A stretch of DNA of 42,917 nucleotides from Sandaracinaceae bacterium (GCA_019637095.1 JAHBWG010000080.1:1-42917); one strand, 5' to 3'; numbered from the stretch's first letter, positions 33,510 through 42,387 are shown. Numbers and translations are program-made. The notes: a model not told the origin generated them from the sequence alone.

Positions 33510-34256
33510 ATGGCTTCGGTCCACACCGTTCTCATCTTCTTCGCGTTGGTTTCGCTCCAGTTCTCGCTCGCCGGCTGCGACGGCGTGTCCATGCCCGGGA
33601 CGGGTGACGCCGGCCCGCCGACCGTCGCCCGCGCCGACACCGTGGTCGACGCGCCCGGCGCGGGCGCCGGACCGTTCCGCGACCCGAGCCGCGCGATCGA
33701 CGGGGTGCGCGGCGGCGGCCTCGGCGCGGGCAGCCTCGACGTGTACTCCATCGACTATGGCACGCACCTCGTCTTGTCATGGGGTGGCCGCCGCGTGCTC
33801 GACGGCCCGGGCGTCGACCTCGTCGTGTTCGAGAACCCGTTCCACTACGGAGACGGGCTCACGTTCATGGACCCGGCGATCGTCGAGGTCTCGGTCGACG
33901 GCGAGGCGTGGGTCGCGCTCCCGCACGAGTACGCGGCCGACGACCCGAGCGTGTACTCCGCGCGCGGCGCGGACTGGCGAGGCTTCGCGGGCGTCACGCC
34001 GGTGACCCTGCACGAGGAGCATCACCCGGTCGATCCGTTCGATGTCAGCGCGGCCGGCGGCGACGGCTTCGATCTCGCGACGCTCCCCGACGAGGGCGAG
34101 GCCGGACGGATCCGGCGCGAGGGCGCCGCGCTCGTGCGCATCCGCGCCGCCCACGATCACGTCGATCCGCGCACGGGCGCGCGCTACCCGCGCGATCCCG
34201 TCGCGAACGGGCCGGACATCGACGGCGTCTACGCGCGCTACGTGAGCGCGTGGTGA
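33510..34256 (+). CDS. Riboswitch-controlled surface lipoprotein (LIC_13355-like)
   Basis: 248 residues. The signal ends with LAGC, followed by a DAG linker. The rest carries GVDLVVFENPF, DPAIVEVSVDGEAW and DPRTGARYPRDP, patterns of a secreted family (LIC_13355-type) that I associate with cobalamin loci. It is the first gene behind the riboswitch and is translated from AGGGGAGG. Its stop overlaps the next start (GTGA), so the pair is coupled. Family recollection is unverified; the riboswitch link is solid. Confidence 0.75.
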   Translation: MASVHTVLIFFALVSLQFSLAGCDGVSMPGTGDAGPPTVARADTVVDAPGAGAGPFRDPSRAIDGVRGGGLGAGSLDVYSIDYGTHLVLSWGGRRVLDGPGVDLVVFENPFHYGDGLTFMDPAIVEVSVDGEAWVALPHEYAADDPSVYSARGADWRGFAGVTPVTLHEEHHPVDPFDVSAAGGDGFDLATLPDEGEAGRIRREGAALVRIRAAHDHVDPRTGARYPRDPVANGPDIDGVYARYVSAW

Positions 34257-35452
34257 GGGTCGCCCTCGTGCTCGCGCTGGCGTGCGGATGCACCGCGCCA
34301 TCGGGCGACTGCGCGCGCGCCGACCTCGCGCCGCCGCCGCGCGCGCCGGCCTACGCGCTCGTCGCGAGCGACTACTCCTCGAGCGCGATCGGCCTGCTCG
34401 ACACCGACGGCTCCGTGATCACAGCGGCGTGGCTCGACTCCGGCGCGCGGCCGCCGGGGGTCGTCGCGGCCCTGAGCGGCGACGTGGTGCTGCCGACCGC
34501 GCCGTTCGCGCCGTGCACGGTCGTCCTCGTCGACCGGTTCGGCACCGACGTGGTCAGCTGGCTCGACCCGTGCGGCGGCGAGCCGGTGCGCGGGCAGCTC
34601 GACGTCGGGCGATCGCTCGCCTCGAACCCGCACGACGTCTTGCGGGTCGGCGCGGCCGCGTGGGTCACCCGCTACGGCGTGGGCCTGGGCGCCGCGGCCG
34701 ACTCGATCGAGCGCGGCAACGACGTCGTGGTCGTCGAAGGCGGTCGCATCGCGCGCCGGATCGATCTGGGCGCGCTCGCCGACGACGGCGAGACGTTCGC
34801 CCGCCCCGATCGGATGGCGCGCATCGGGCCAGCCGGCGCGGAGCAGGTGGTGGTCGGCCTCGGGCGGCTCTCGGCGGACTTCATGCGGACCGGCCCCGGC
34901 GCCGTCGCGCTCGTCGATCCGCGCACCCTCGAAGCGCGGCTCGTGCCGATCGCGGGGCTGTCGGGCTGCGGCGAGCTCGATCCGATCGGCGAGGTGGTCG
35001 TCGTGACGTGCCAGGGCGAGGCGTTCGGCGACGCGGCGGCGCGGCGCGCGCGCGCGGGCGTCGTCGCGCTCGGCCTCGATGGCGCCGGAGGCCTCGTGGA
35101 GCGCGCCGCGTTCCGCGCGGCCGAGCATCCGTCGCTGCCCGTGCCCACCGGGCCGACGATCGCGCTCGCGGAGGACCGCTGGCTCACCGTCGCGTTCGGG
35201 GACATCCCGGCGGGCACGCCGGATCGCGCGCTCGGGATCGCGCGCGGGCAGGCCGAGGTGTGGCTCGAGGCGGCGCCGTTCACGCTGGGCGAGGGCGTCT
35301 ACGACGCCGCGCACGATCTCTTGCTCCTGCCCGACGCGGGCGCGAGCGTGATCCGGCGGCTGCGCGGCGACGGGACCGAGCGCGAGCCCATCGACGCGAC
35401 CGGCTGCCACGGGCTCCCACCGCGCGAGATCGCGCGCGTCGCTTTTCCGTGA
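34253..35452 (+). CDS. Beta-propeller-like lipoprotein in the cobalamin operon (BtuG analogue candidate)
   Basis: 399 residues from GTG 34253. VRVALVLALACGC has Cys at 11 and 13 as possible acylation sites. Repeating strands follow: YALVASDYSSSAIGLLDTDG, TVVLVDRFGTDVVSWLD and LTVAFGDIPAG. A late LLLLPDAGASVIRRL shows another blade. A propeller lipoprotein under B12 control is the architecture of Bacteroides BtuG, which binds B12 on the surface. Homology is not shown. It is overlapped by the upstream gene and followed by a Kazal-type lipoprotein. Confidence 0.75.
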   Translation: MRVALVLALACGCTAPSGDCARADLAPPPRAPAYALVASDYSSSAIGLLDTDGSVITAAWLDSGARPPGVVAALSGDVVLPTAPFAPCTVVLVDRFGTDVVSWLDPCGGEPVRGQLDVGRSLASNPHDVLRVGAAAWVTRYGVGLGAAADSIERGNDVVVVEGGRIARRIDLGALADDGETFARPDRMARIGPAGAEQVVVGLGRLSADFMRTGPGAVALVDPRTLEARLVPIAGLSGCGELDPIGEVVVVTCQGEAFGDAAARRARAGVVALGLDGAGGLVERAAFRAAEHPSLPVPTGPTIALAEDRWLTVAFGDIPAGTPDRALGIARGQAEVWLEAAPFTLGEGVYDAAHDLLLLPDAGASVIRRLRGDGTEREPIDATGCHGLPPREIARVAFP

Positions 35453-35484
35453 CGGATCCGGCGCGCCCCGGCCACGCACCCGGC

Positions 35485-36930
35485 ATGAACCGTCCGAGCG
35501 CGGTCGCGCCTTCTCTTCTCTTCGGGCTCCTGTTCCTGTCGCTGGCCGGCTGCCAGCGCGTCCACGTCGGCACGCACGACGGCGGCGCCGAGGACGCGGG
35601 CGAGCGCGTGCGCTGCGGGCCGGTGACGTGCGAGCAGGGGCAGGTCTGCTGCAACGCGAGCTGCGGCATCTGCACGGCGCCCGGCGGCACCTGCGTCGAG
35701 ATCGCGTGCACCACCGAGTGCGCGGGCAACGCGGAGTGCGCGCCGGACGAGTACTGCGCGCTCTCGCACTGCCCCGACGGGCGCCGCGACGGCGTGTGCG
35801 TGCCCCGGCCCGAGGCGTGCCCCGAGTACTACTCGCCGGTCTGCGGCTGCGACGGGCGCACGTACGACAACCCCTGCTTCGCGAGCGGGTCGGGCGCGGT
35901 CGTCGCGCACGCCGGCGCCTGCACCGGCCCGTGCGCGCCGATGGACGCGCGGGGCCAGGGGGACTGCGCGGCGATCGTCGGCATCGTGTGGGATGGCGCG
36001 CGCTGCACGTACATCGGCGGCTGCTCGTGCGTGGGCGCGGACTGCGGCGCGACCTACGCGACGCTTCACGACTGCGAGGTCGCGCGCGCCGGCTGTCACT
36101 CGTGTGCGCCGCAGGACTTCCGCGGAGAGGGGCCCTGCGAGGCCGAGCTCGGCACGTACTGGGACGGGACGGCCTGCCGCACGATCAGCGGGTGCCGGTG
36201 CCTCGGCGCCGACTGCGACAACGGCTGGCCGGACCCGATGGCCTGCCAGGTCGCGCACCAGCACTGCTTCGGGCCGCCCCCCGGGTGCACCACCTCCGCC
36301 GACTGCCCGATGGGCGAGTGGTGTCAGACCCCGCGCGGCGCGTGCGGCGGGCCCGGGACGTGCGTCCCGCCGGCGCCGCCGGGCTGGTCCTGTCCGGATC
36401 CGGGCCCGCCCGTCTGCGGCTGCGACGGCGTCACGTACGGGTGCGACGCCATGGCGATCTCGCTCGGGGTGAACGTCGCGAGCGACGGCGCCTGCAACGG
36501 CTCGTGCGCGCCGCAGGACGCCTCGGGGGAGGGCCTCTGCGACGGGTTCTTCGGGTACGCGTGGACGGGGATGAGCTGCTTCGGCGTGTCCGGCTGCAAC
36601 TGCGTGGGGCGCGACTGTGGGAGCCTCGCGATGACCGAGGAAGAGTGCCTCGCGCGCTACGCCGGCTGCGAGCGGGCGCCCGGCGGTGAGTGCGGCGGCT
36701 TCGCCGGCTTCGTCTGCCGCCCCGACGAGTGGTGCGACTACGAGTCGGGGCCCGGGCGCCCCGGCTGCGGCGCGGCCGACGACCTCGGCCGGTGCCGTCC
36801 GCGCCCGGTCGACTGCACCTTCCTCGAGGACCCGGTGTGCGGCTGCGACGGCCGCACGCACGGCAACGAGTGCATGGCGAACGCCGCGGGCGTCGACATC
36901 GGCGCGCGCGGCGCCTGCCCGATGCTTTGA
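35485..36930 (+). CDS. Kazal-type multidomain Cys-rich lipoprotein
   Basis: 481 residues. LSLAGC is the lipobox, and a DGGAEDAG linker follows. Three Kazal-like modules (PVCGCDGRTYDNPC near 117-130, PVCGCDGVTY near 309, PVCGCDGRTHGNEC near 450) alternate with three ~57-residue modules starting CAPxD and containing GCxCxGxDC (near 150, 206, 341). Order: K-A-A-K-A-K. Kazal domains inhibit serine proteases. ATG 35485 is 32 bp after the propeller gene, so it is likely in the same operon. Confidence 0.75.
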   Translation: MNRPSAVAPSLLFGLLFLSLAGCQRVHVGTHDGGAEDAGERVRCGPVTCEQGQVCCNASCGICTAPGGTCVEIACTTECAGNAECAPDEYCALSHCPDGRRDGVCVPRPEACPEYYSPVCGCDGRTYDNPCFASGSGAVVAHAGACTGPCAPMDARGQGDCAAIVGIVWDGARCTYIGGCSCVGADCGATYATLHDCEVARAGCHSCAPQDFRGEGPCEAELGTYWDGTACRTISGCRCLGADCDNGWPDPMACQVAHQHCFGPPPGCTTSADCPMGEWCQTPRGACGGPGTCVPPAPPGWSCPDPGPPVCGCDGVTYGCDAMAISLGVNVASDGACNGSCAPQDASGEGLCDGFFGYAWTGMSCFGVSGCNCVGRDCGSLAMTEEECLARYAGCERAPGGECGGFAGFVCRPDEWCDYESGPGRPGCGAADDLGRCRPRPVDCTFLEDPVCGCDGRTHGNECMANAAGVDIGARGACPML

Positions 36931-36963
36931 GCCGCGGTACGCACTCGGAGGCGGCCAGCGTGC

Positions 36964-36969
36964 TAGCGT
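36964..36969 (+). promoter_or_regulatory. TANNNT -10-like element (TAGCGT)
   Basis: Lies 5 bp before GTG 36975 and suggests the next gene has its own promoter rather than sharing the cobalamin operon. Confidence 0.45.
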
Positions 36970-36974
36970 AGGAC

Positions 36975-37838
36975 GTGCGCGACGACGTCCCGAGCCTGAC
37001 CGCGCGCGCGGTGGCCCTGGCCCGCGGGGTGGCCTCGCTCCCCGGGGGGCGGCGCGCACCGGCGCCCGATCCGCTCGCCGCGCGGCTGCTCGATCCGCTG
37101 CTCGGCCGCGCGCTCGACGGGCTCGCCCCGATCGCCGCGTTCACGCCCGCCGTCTCGTGGGCGCTGCGCCTCGCCTCGCTCGGGCTCGTCGATCACCTCG
37201 CGCTGCGCACCGCCGCCATCGACGCGGCCCTGCGCGCCGCGTGCGCGCGCGACGTCCCACAGGTCGTGTTGCTCGGCGCCGGGCTCGACGCGCGGGCGTT
37301 CCGGGTGCCGGAGCTCGCGGGGCGGCGCGTGCTCGAGGTCGATCACCCCGCGACGCAGCGCTTCAAGCGGCGGCGCGTCGAGGGCCTCACGCCGTTCGCC
37401 TCGGAGCTCCGCTTCGTCTCGGTCGACTTCACCCGCGAGGACCTCGGCGTGCGGCTCGCCGAGGAGGGGCACGACACGACGCGCGCGACGTTCTGGATCT
37501 GGGAGGGCGTCGTGCCGTACCTGCCCGAGGAGGTGACGCGCGCGACGCTCGCGACGCTCGCGGCGCGCTCCGCGGCGGGGAGCGGGCTCGCGGTGACCTA
37601 CGGGACGCGTGACGACGCGCTCTGGCTCGCGCGGCTCGGCGCGCCGGTGCACCTCGCCTTCCGCGCGCTCGGCGAGCCGCTCCACGGGCTCACGACCGTC
37701 GAGCGCATGCAGGGGCTGCTCGCGGCGACCGGCTGGCATGTCGAGCACGACAGCGGCCCCGCGGACTGGCGCCGTCGGTTCGGCTACGGGCGCCTGCTGA
37801 CGATCGAGGAGCGCCTCGCGGTCGCGACGAAGGCGTGA
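36975..37838 (+). CDS. Leucine-carboxyl-methyltransferase-like SAM-dependent methyltransferase (TIGR00027-type)
   Basis: 287 residues. VVLLGAGLDARAFRV (about 97-111) is the glycine-rich SAM motif with the conserved Asp-Ala-Arg, VLEVDHPATQ (117-126) holds the acidic residue, and IWEGVVPYLPEEV follows. This is the LCM/PPM family, which methylates carboxyl groups or small acids. Substrate unknown. GTG 36975 follows the TAGCGT box. Confidence 0.85.
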   Translation: MRDDVPSLTARAVALARGVASLPGGRRAPAPDPLAARLLDPLLGRALDGLAPIAAFTPAVSWALRLASLGLVDHLALRTAAIDAALRAACARDVPQVVLLGAGLDARAFRVPELAGRRVLEVDHPATQRFKRRRVEGLTPFASELRFVSVDFTREDLGVRLAEEGHDTTRATFWIWEGVVPYLPEEVTRATLATLAARSAAGSGLAVTYGTRDDALWLARLGAPVHLAFRALGEPLHGLTTVERMQGLLAATGWHVEHDSGPADWRRRFGYGRLLTIEERLAVATKA

Positions 37839-37905
37839 GCGCGGCGCCCGATCGCCGCGCGGCCGACTCGGCTCGGGCTGGACGGGCGCGGCAGGAGCCG
37901 CGACA

Positions 37906-39300
37906 GTGACGGGCGTGCGGGCGCGCGCGACGGCTCCCTCTGGGGCGCTCCTGGTGGCGCTGTTCGCCGTCGCGCCGGCGTCGGGCGATCGGCCGCCGGA
38001 GCCGGCGCGCCGCTACGAGGTGTCGGTCGACGAGGCGCTCGAGATCCTGCGCGCGCGCCTGTGCTTCGCGGATCGAGCGCCGGCGCGCCTCGCGCCCGGC
38101 GTGCCGGAGGCGGCGGTCGCGCTGATGGACGCGACGGACGACGCGGGGCGCCCCATCGCGACGCGGCGAGGGATCGTCGAGACGGCGGGGCTGCCGCCGG
38201 GCTCATGCGTGCGCTACCGCGTCGACCTCGGGGCGGCGATGCGCTCGACGCGCTTCGCCGTGAGCGCGGGCGGTGAGCACGTGAGCACGCAAGGGGTGTG
38301 GCTCTGGCGCGACGCGGGCGCGGCGCCGCCGCGCGCGTCGCTGCGCTTCTCGTTGCCCCGCGGCGTGGTCGTCTCGACGCCGTGGCCATCGGGTCCCGAT
38401 CGCACGCTGCGGCTCACCCAGACCGCGTTCACGCGGCCGGGGTTCGTCGCGTTCGGGCGGCGGGCGCCGCGCGCGGTGGAGCGCGCGGGGGTGTGCGCGC
38501 GTCTCTTGCCGCTCGGCGACGGCTGGGCGCTCGACGACGACGCGCTCGCCGCGTGGCTCGCCGAGACGATCGACGGCGTCGCGAGCGTGCGCGGGAGGTT
38601 CCCCGTCTCGGATCTGCTGGTGATCCTGGTGCCGGCGCACGGCGACCAGGTCGCGTTCGGGATGGTGCGGCGCGGGGGTGGCTACGCGGCGCTCTACCTC
38701 GTGGGGCGCGACGCGACGCGCGAGACGCTGCGGCGGAGCTGGGTCACCTGGCACGAGCTCTCGCACCTCTTGCTCCCCGCGCTGCGGTCGCGCGACGCGT
38801 GGCTCTACGAGGGGCTCGCGACCTACTACCAGGAGGTGCTGCCGGCGCGGCGCGGCGTGCAGCCGCCCGAGCGAGCCTGGGCGACGCTCGCGGAAGGGTT
38901 CCGCCGCGGGGCGCGTAGCGCCGACACGACGCCGCTCGGGGACGCCTCCGCGGCGATGATGCAGACGCGCGGGTTCGAGCGCGTCTACTGGGCGGGCACC
39001 GCGTTCGCGCTCGAGGCGGACGTGGCGCTGCGCGGCCGTGGCAGCTCCCTCGACCACGCGCTGCGCCGCGCCGCGCCGCGGTGGCGTGGCGACGCGACGA
39101 TCTGGGACGCGGAGCGCCTCCTCGCTGCGCTCGACGGGGCAGCGCCGCCGCTCCTCGCGCCGCTCGGCGCGCGCTGGACGGCGCAACGTTCTTTCCCCGA
39201 TACGGACCGCCTGCTGAGGCGGCTCGGCGTGCGACCGGGTGACGGCGTGCTCGAGGACGGCGAGCTCGCTCGGGTCCGCGACGCGATCATGGCGCCGTGA
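37906..39300 (+). CDS. Gluzincin-type metallopeptidase, exported
   Basis: 464 residues from GTG 37906 (GGAGCC just before). A short signal peptide (about 8-26) precedes a beta-rich N-terminal half, then the zinc motif HELSH (283-287) and WLYEGLATYYQ with Glu302 as the third ligand, the M1/M61-type arrangement. The C-terminal region is helical. It resembles peptidase MA-like/M61 proteins but is not a close match. The stop abuts the stop of the next gene on the other strand. Confidence 0.75.
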   Translation: MTGVRARATAPSGALLVALFAVAPASGDRPPEPARRYEVSVDEALEILRARLCFADRAPARLAPGVPEAAVALMDATDDAGRPIATRRGIVETAGLPPGSCVRYRVDLGAAMRSTRFAVSAGGEHVSTQGVWLWRDAGAAPPRASLRFSLPRGVVVSTPWPSGPDRTLRLTQTAFTRPGFVAFGRRAPRAVERAGVCARLLPLGDGWALDDDALAAWLAETIDGVASVRGRFPVSDLLVILVPAHGDQVAFGMVRRGGGYAALYLVGRDATRETLRRSWVTWHELSHLLLPALRSRDAWLYEGLATYYQEVLPARRGVQPPERAWATLAEGFRRGARSADTTPLGDASAAMMQTRGFERVYWAGTAFALEADVALRGRGSSLDHALRRAAPRWRGDATIWDAERLLAALDGAAPPLLAPLGARWTAQRSFPDTDRLLRRLGVRPGDGVLEDGELARVRDAIMAP

Positions 39301-40812
39301 TCACTCGGTCACGACGACGTGGCTGCCGCGAAGCTCGGTCTGCTCCGTCGCGACGCCGTGCCATCCGTCGGGCAGGCGCGGCCACGTCCGCGCGAACACG
39401 TAGTGCGCGTCGTGCGGCGTGAGGTTCACGCAGCCGTGCGAGCGCGGCAGCCCGAAGCCCGTGTGCCAGAACGCGGTGTGGAGCGCGTAGGCGCCCTCGA
39501 AGTACTGCGTCCACGGCACGTCCTCGATCGAGTAGCGATCGTCGGTCATGTCGGAGCCGAGGTTGCTCATCGTGTCGGTCACGTGCTTGCGCCGGATCTC
39601 GAAGATCCCCGTCGGTGTCGCGTGGCCCTCGAGGCCGGTGGAGACGAGCGTCGCGTAGCGCGGCGTGTCGCCCTCGTAGAGCACCAGCGTCTGCTCGCTC
39701 AGATCGACGTGCACCCAGGGCTCGTCGGGCGCGACGCCGTCGGGGCGCGCGATGCGCTCGGCGACGGACGCGAACCACGCGCGCAGGTAGCGCGGTCCCG
39801 CGCTCGTCCCGAGCACGTGCACGAGCTGGCCGCCGACGTTGCGCCGGCCCTCCCAGCCCTCCAGCCAGGTCTGCCGCTCGATCGCGGGCGCGTCGTCGTC
39901 GTTGACGAGGGCGCCGTCGTCGCCGAGCCGCATCGGGCGCGCGGCGCGCACCGTCCACGCGATCGGCAGCGTGCGCTCGGGCCCGAGCTCGACGCCGCGG
40001 AACGTGTGGCCGCTGCGCGGCTCGAGCTGCGCCTGCTTGATGAAGCGGCCCTGCGTGGTGCGCACGAACCGCCGGAACGCGCGCAGCTCGAAGCCGCTCG
40101 ACGCGACGTAGAAGCCGCGGTCGAGGTAGCGGTTCACGACCGCGGTGCCGCGCGGGCCGTCGTCGCTCTCGCCGGCGAGGTAGCGGCGGGCGCGCCGCTC
40201 GTCGATCGCGAGCAGCTCGCGGAACCGGTCCGCCTTCGCGCCGGCGGCGCGCTGCTCGTCGCGCGACGGCAGCCGGTGGTACTCGGGCACCGTCGACTCG
40301 CGCACGTACCAGTAGTCGTAGGGCAGCGCCGCGTCGCGCGCGATCGGCGGCAAGACGAGCGCGCCGCGCGCGCGCGCCGCCTCGACCTGCCCGTCCTTCC
40401 AGCCCTCGAGCGTCGGCTCCTCGAGCTCGATCGGCTGCTCGCGCACCTCGAGCGCGTCGTCGTCGCAGACGTAGCCGAGCGGGTGCGCGCGGCGCCACGC
40501 GGCGCAGCCCGGGCCGCGCGTCGCCTCGCTCGCGAGGCGCACGCGGGCGCCGGTGCGCAGCCACCCGACGACCGGCGCGCCCTCGTCGGGCCGCGTGCGG
40601 ATCGTCGTCACGATGCCCGTGAACGCCGCGTGCATCGGGTACTCCGCGTCGAGGCGGGCCGCCGCGCGCTCCTCTTCGGTCGCCTCCGGCGGGAGCGCCG
40701 CCTCGGCGCGATCGGCCGCGGACACCGCCGCGGCCTCGATGTCGGCCGTCCCCTCGCGCTCTGCTCCGCAGGAGGCCAGCACGAGCGACAGGGCCGCGGC
40801 GAACGAGCGCAT
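39301..40812 (-). CDS. L,D-transpeptidase (YkuD) lipoprotein with SH3-like N-terminal region
   Basis: 503 residues. LVLASC is the lipobox. A small SH3-like region (TAFTGIVTTIRTRPDEGAPV, here in part: GIVTTIRTRP) lies near 50-100. The YkuD domain at the C-terminus has HVDLSEQTLVLYEGD, TPTGIFEI and the active-site SHGCVNL with Cys near 461. It is a peptidoglycan cross-linking or anchoring enzyme. TAGGCC is 8 bp before ATG 40812. The second such enzyme in the window. Confidence 0.85.
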   Translation of the reverse strand: MRSFAAALSLVLASCGAEREGTADIEAAAVSAADRAEAALPPEATEEERAAARLDAEYPMHAAFTGIVTTIRTRPDEGAPVVGWLRTGARVRLASEATRGPGCAAWRRAHPLGYVCDDDALEVREQPIELEEPTLEGWKDGQVEAARARGALVLPPIARDAALPYDYWYVRESTVPEYHRLPSRDEQRAAGAKADRFRELLAIDERRARRYLAGESDDGPRGTAVVNRYLDRGFYVASSGFELRAFRRFVRTTQGRFIKQAQLEPRSGHTFRGVELGPERTLPIAWTVRAARPMRLGDDGALVNDDDAPAIERQTWLEGWEGRRNVGGQLVHVLGTSAGPRYLRAWFASVAERIARPDGVAPDEPWVHVDLSEQTLVLYEGDTPRYATLVSTGLEGHATPTGIFEIRRKHVTDTMSNLGSDMTDDRYSIEDVPWTQYFEGAYALHTAFWHTGFGLPRSHGCVNLTPHDAHYVFARTWPRLPDGWHGVATEQTELRGSHVVVTE

Positions 40813-40897
40813 CGCGCCGTGGCCTACCAGAGCGCGCGCGGCCCGCAAGCGCGCCCGCGCGGGTGTAAGCGCGCGCCGCGGTGCGCGTTGGGCGCGC

Positions 40898-41164
40898 ATG
40901 AACCTCCGCCGCTGTCCCTGCTGCCCCGCCTTCCTGCCCTCCGGCGCGCCCTCCTGCGCGCTTTGCGCCCGCGCGATCCCGCGCTGGCTGCGCCGCGCCG
41001 CCGTCCTCGTCGGCGGCGCGGGCGCCGCGGTGACGCTGTCCGCGTGCTACGGCGCGCCCTGCGCCGGCGGCGGGGGAGCCTGCTACGAGACCTTCCCGGA
41101 GCCGGCCACCGAGTGCGCCGACCGCTCGGCGGCGGGCGGCGACGGCGCCTGCGACGAGCCGTGA
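40898..41164 (+). CDS. Small zinc-ribbon/membrane Cys-rich protein
   Basis: 88 residues. CPCC (6-9) and CALC (20-23) are probable zinc knuckles, followed by one membrane helix (about 31-48) and a Cys-rich tail (CYGAPCAGGGGACYETF). No family recognised. ATG 40898 has no strong RBS; TAAGCG is 26 bp upstream. Confidence 0.5.
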   Translation: MNLRRCPCCPAFLPSGAPSCALCARAIPRWLRRAAVLVGGAGAAVTLSACYGAPCAGGGGACYETFPEPATECADRSAAGGDGACDEP

Positions 41165-41174
41165 TCGCTCCGGC

Positions 41175-42272
41175 TCATTCCACCAGGAACATGTGGCGCG
41201 GCCCGCGCAGGCCGGTCGGCGTCCCGCCGATCGTGCGGCTCGGCGCGCCGGTCCCGCCGACGAGCGCGTCGAACACGTAGAGGTCCGCGTTCTGTCGGTC
41301 GCTCACGTAGACGGTCCCGTCCGCGCCGACGAGGATCCCCGCGAGGTTCGCGCGCTCGGGGCTGACCGCGATCGTCTGCGGCGTCACCGATCCGGTCGCG
41401 CTCGCGACGCTCGGGACCACGTAGATCGTGCCCGTGTCGTCGACGGCGAGCAGGTTGCCGGCGCCGTCGATCGCGATGTCGGCGAGGCCGTTCCACACGT
41501 CGCTCTCGAAGATGCGCGCGGGCGTCGTCTCGCCGTCCGCGGTGCCGGGCGCGTCGAACACCAGGACACGGCTGTGGTTGGTGTTCGCGCCCGAGGTGTC
41601 GACGACGTAGAGCGCGCCCGTCGCGTCGAACGCGAACGCGTCGACGCTCATGCGGAGCGAGCCGCTCGTCGCGTGCGGCGCGCGATCCGGCGGGCCGAAG
41701 GCGCGCGACGGCGCGAGCGCTCCGTCGAAGGCCGCGCCCGAGACGTCGTCGTACACGAGCACGCCGCTCGCGGCCATCGGCACGCCGACGTAAAGCCGGT
41801 CGGCGCTCGCGTCGTAGCCGAACGCGACCACGGTCGAGAGCGATCCATCGGTCACCTCGCGATCGCGCGGCGTCTCTCCGTCCGCGCTCGCGAGCGAGTC
41901 CCAGCCGATGATGCCGCCGTTCTGTCGGCCGACGAGCAGGCGGCCGCTCGTGGTGATCGCGATGGCGCGCGGCTGGAAGAGCCCGGTCGCGGCGCCGAGG
42001 GGCTGCGAGGTGCGCGGCGTCACCGGGCCGTCGGCGGTGTTCGCGGCGGCGAAGCTCGTCAGGTCGTCGTTCGTGTTCACGACGTAGAGCCACGGGCGGG
42101 CGCCGCTCGTGGTCGGGCCGGCGTCGGTCGCGGCGTCCGCGCCCGGCTCGCTCCCCGCGTCCGCGGGCGACGAGGCGTCGGTGCCCTCGGCGGGATCGCC
42201 GTCGCACCCGAGGGCGACGAGCAAGAGCGACGAGAGGGCGAGGCGGGCGGCGCCGGCGAGCGGTTCGAGCAT
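41175..42272 (-). CDS. Propeller (NHL-like) lipoprotein
   Basis: 365 residues. The signal ends in LVALGC. A DASSPADAG linker (about 25-50) is followed by strands of NHL-type propeller repeats (IAITTSGRLLVGRQNGG, FGYDASADRLYVG, FAFDATGALYVVDTSG, IAIDGAGNLLAVDDTG, ILVGADGTVYVSDRQNA). Function unknown. AAAGGAG before ATG 42272 supports the start; TATGGA lies about 49 bp upstream. Third propeller lipoprotein in the window. Confidence 0.75.
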   Translation of the reverse strand: MLEPLAGAARLALSSLLLVALGCDGDPAEGTDASSPADAGSEPGADAATDAGPTTSGARPWLYVVNTNDDLTSFAAANTADGPVTPRTSQPLGAATGLFQPRAIAITTSGRLLVGRQNGGIIGWDSLASADGETPRDREVTDGSLSTVVAFGYDASADRLYVGVPMAASGVLVYDDVSGAAFDGALAPSRAFGPPDRAPHATSGSLRMSVDAFAFDATGALYVVDTSGANTNHSRVLVFDAPGTADGETTPARIFESDVWNGLADIAIDGAGNLLAVDDTGTIYVVPSVASATGSVTPQTIAVSPERANLAGILVGADGTVYVSDRQNADLYVFDALVGGTGAPSRTIGGTPTGLRGPRHMFLVE

Positions 42273-42387
42273 GGATCTCCTTTCGCGACCGGAGTCGAAT
42301 CTCCGCCGCGCGGTCCCTCCATACGCGATGCGTGCCAGCGCCTGGCGCGGGGGAGTCGTGCCGGTCGGGGTCGAGGGAGAGCAAACC

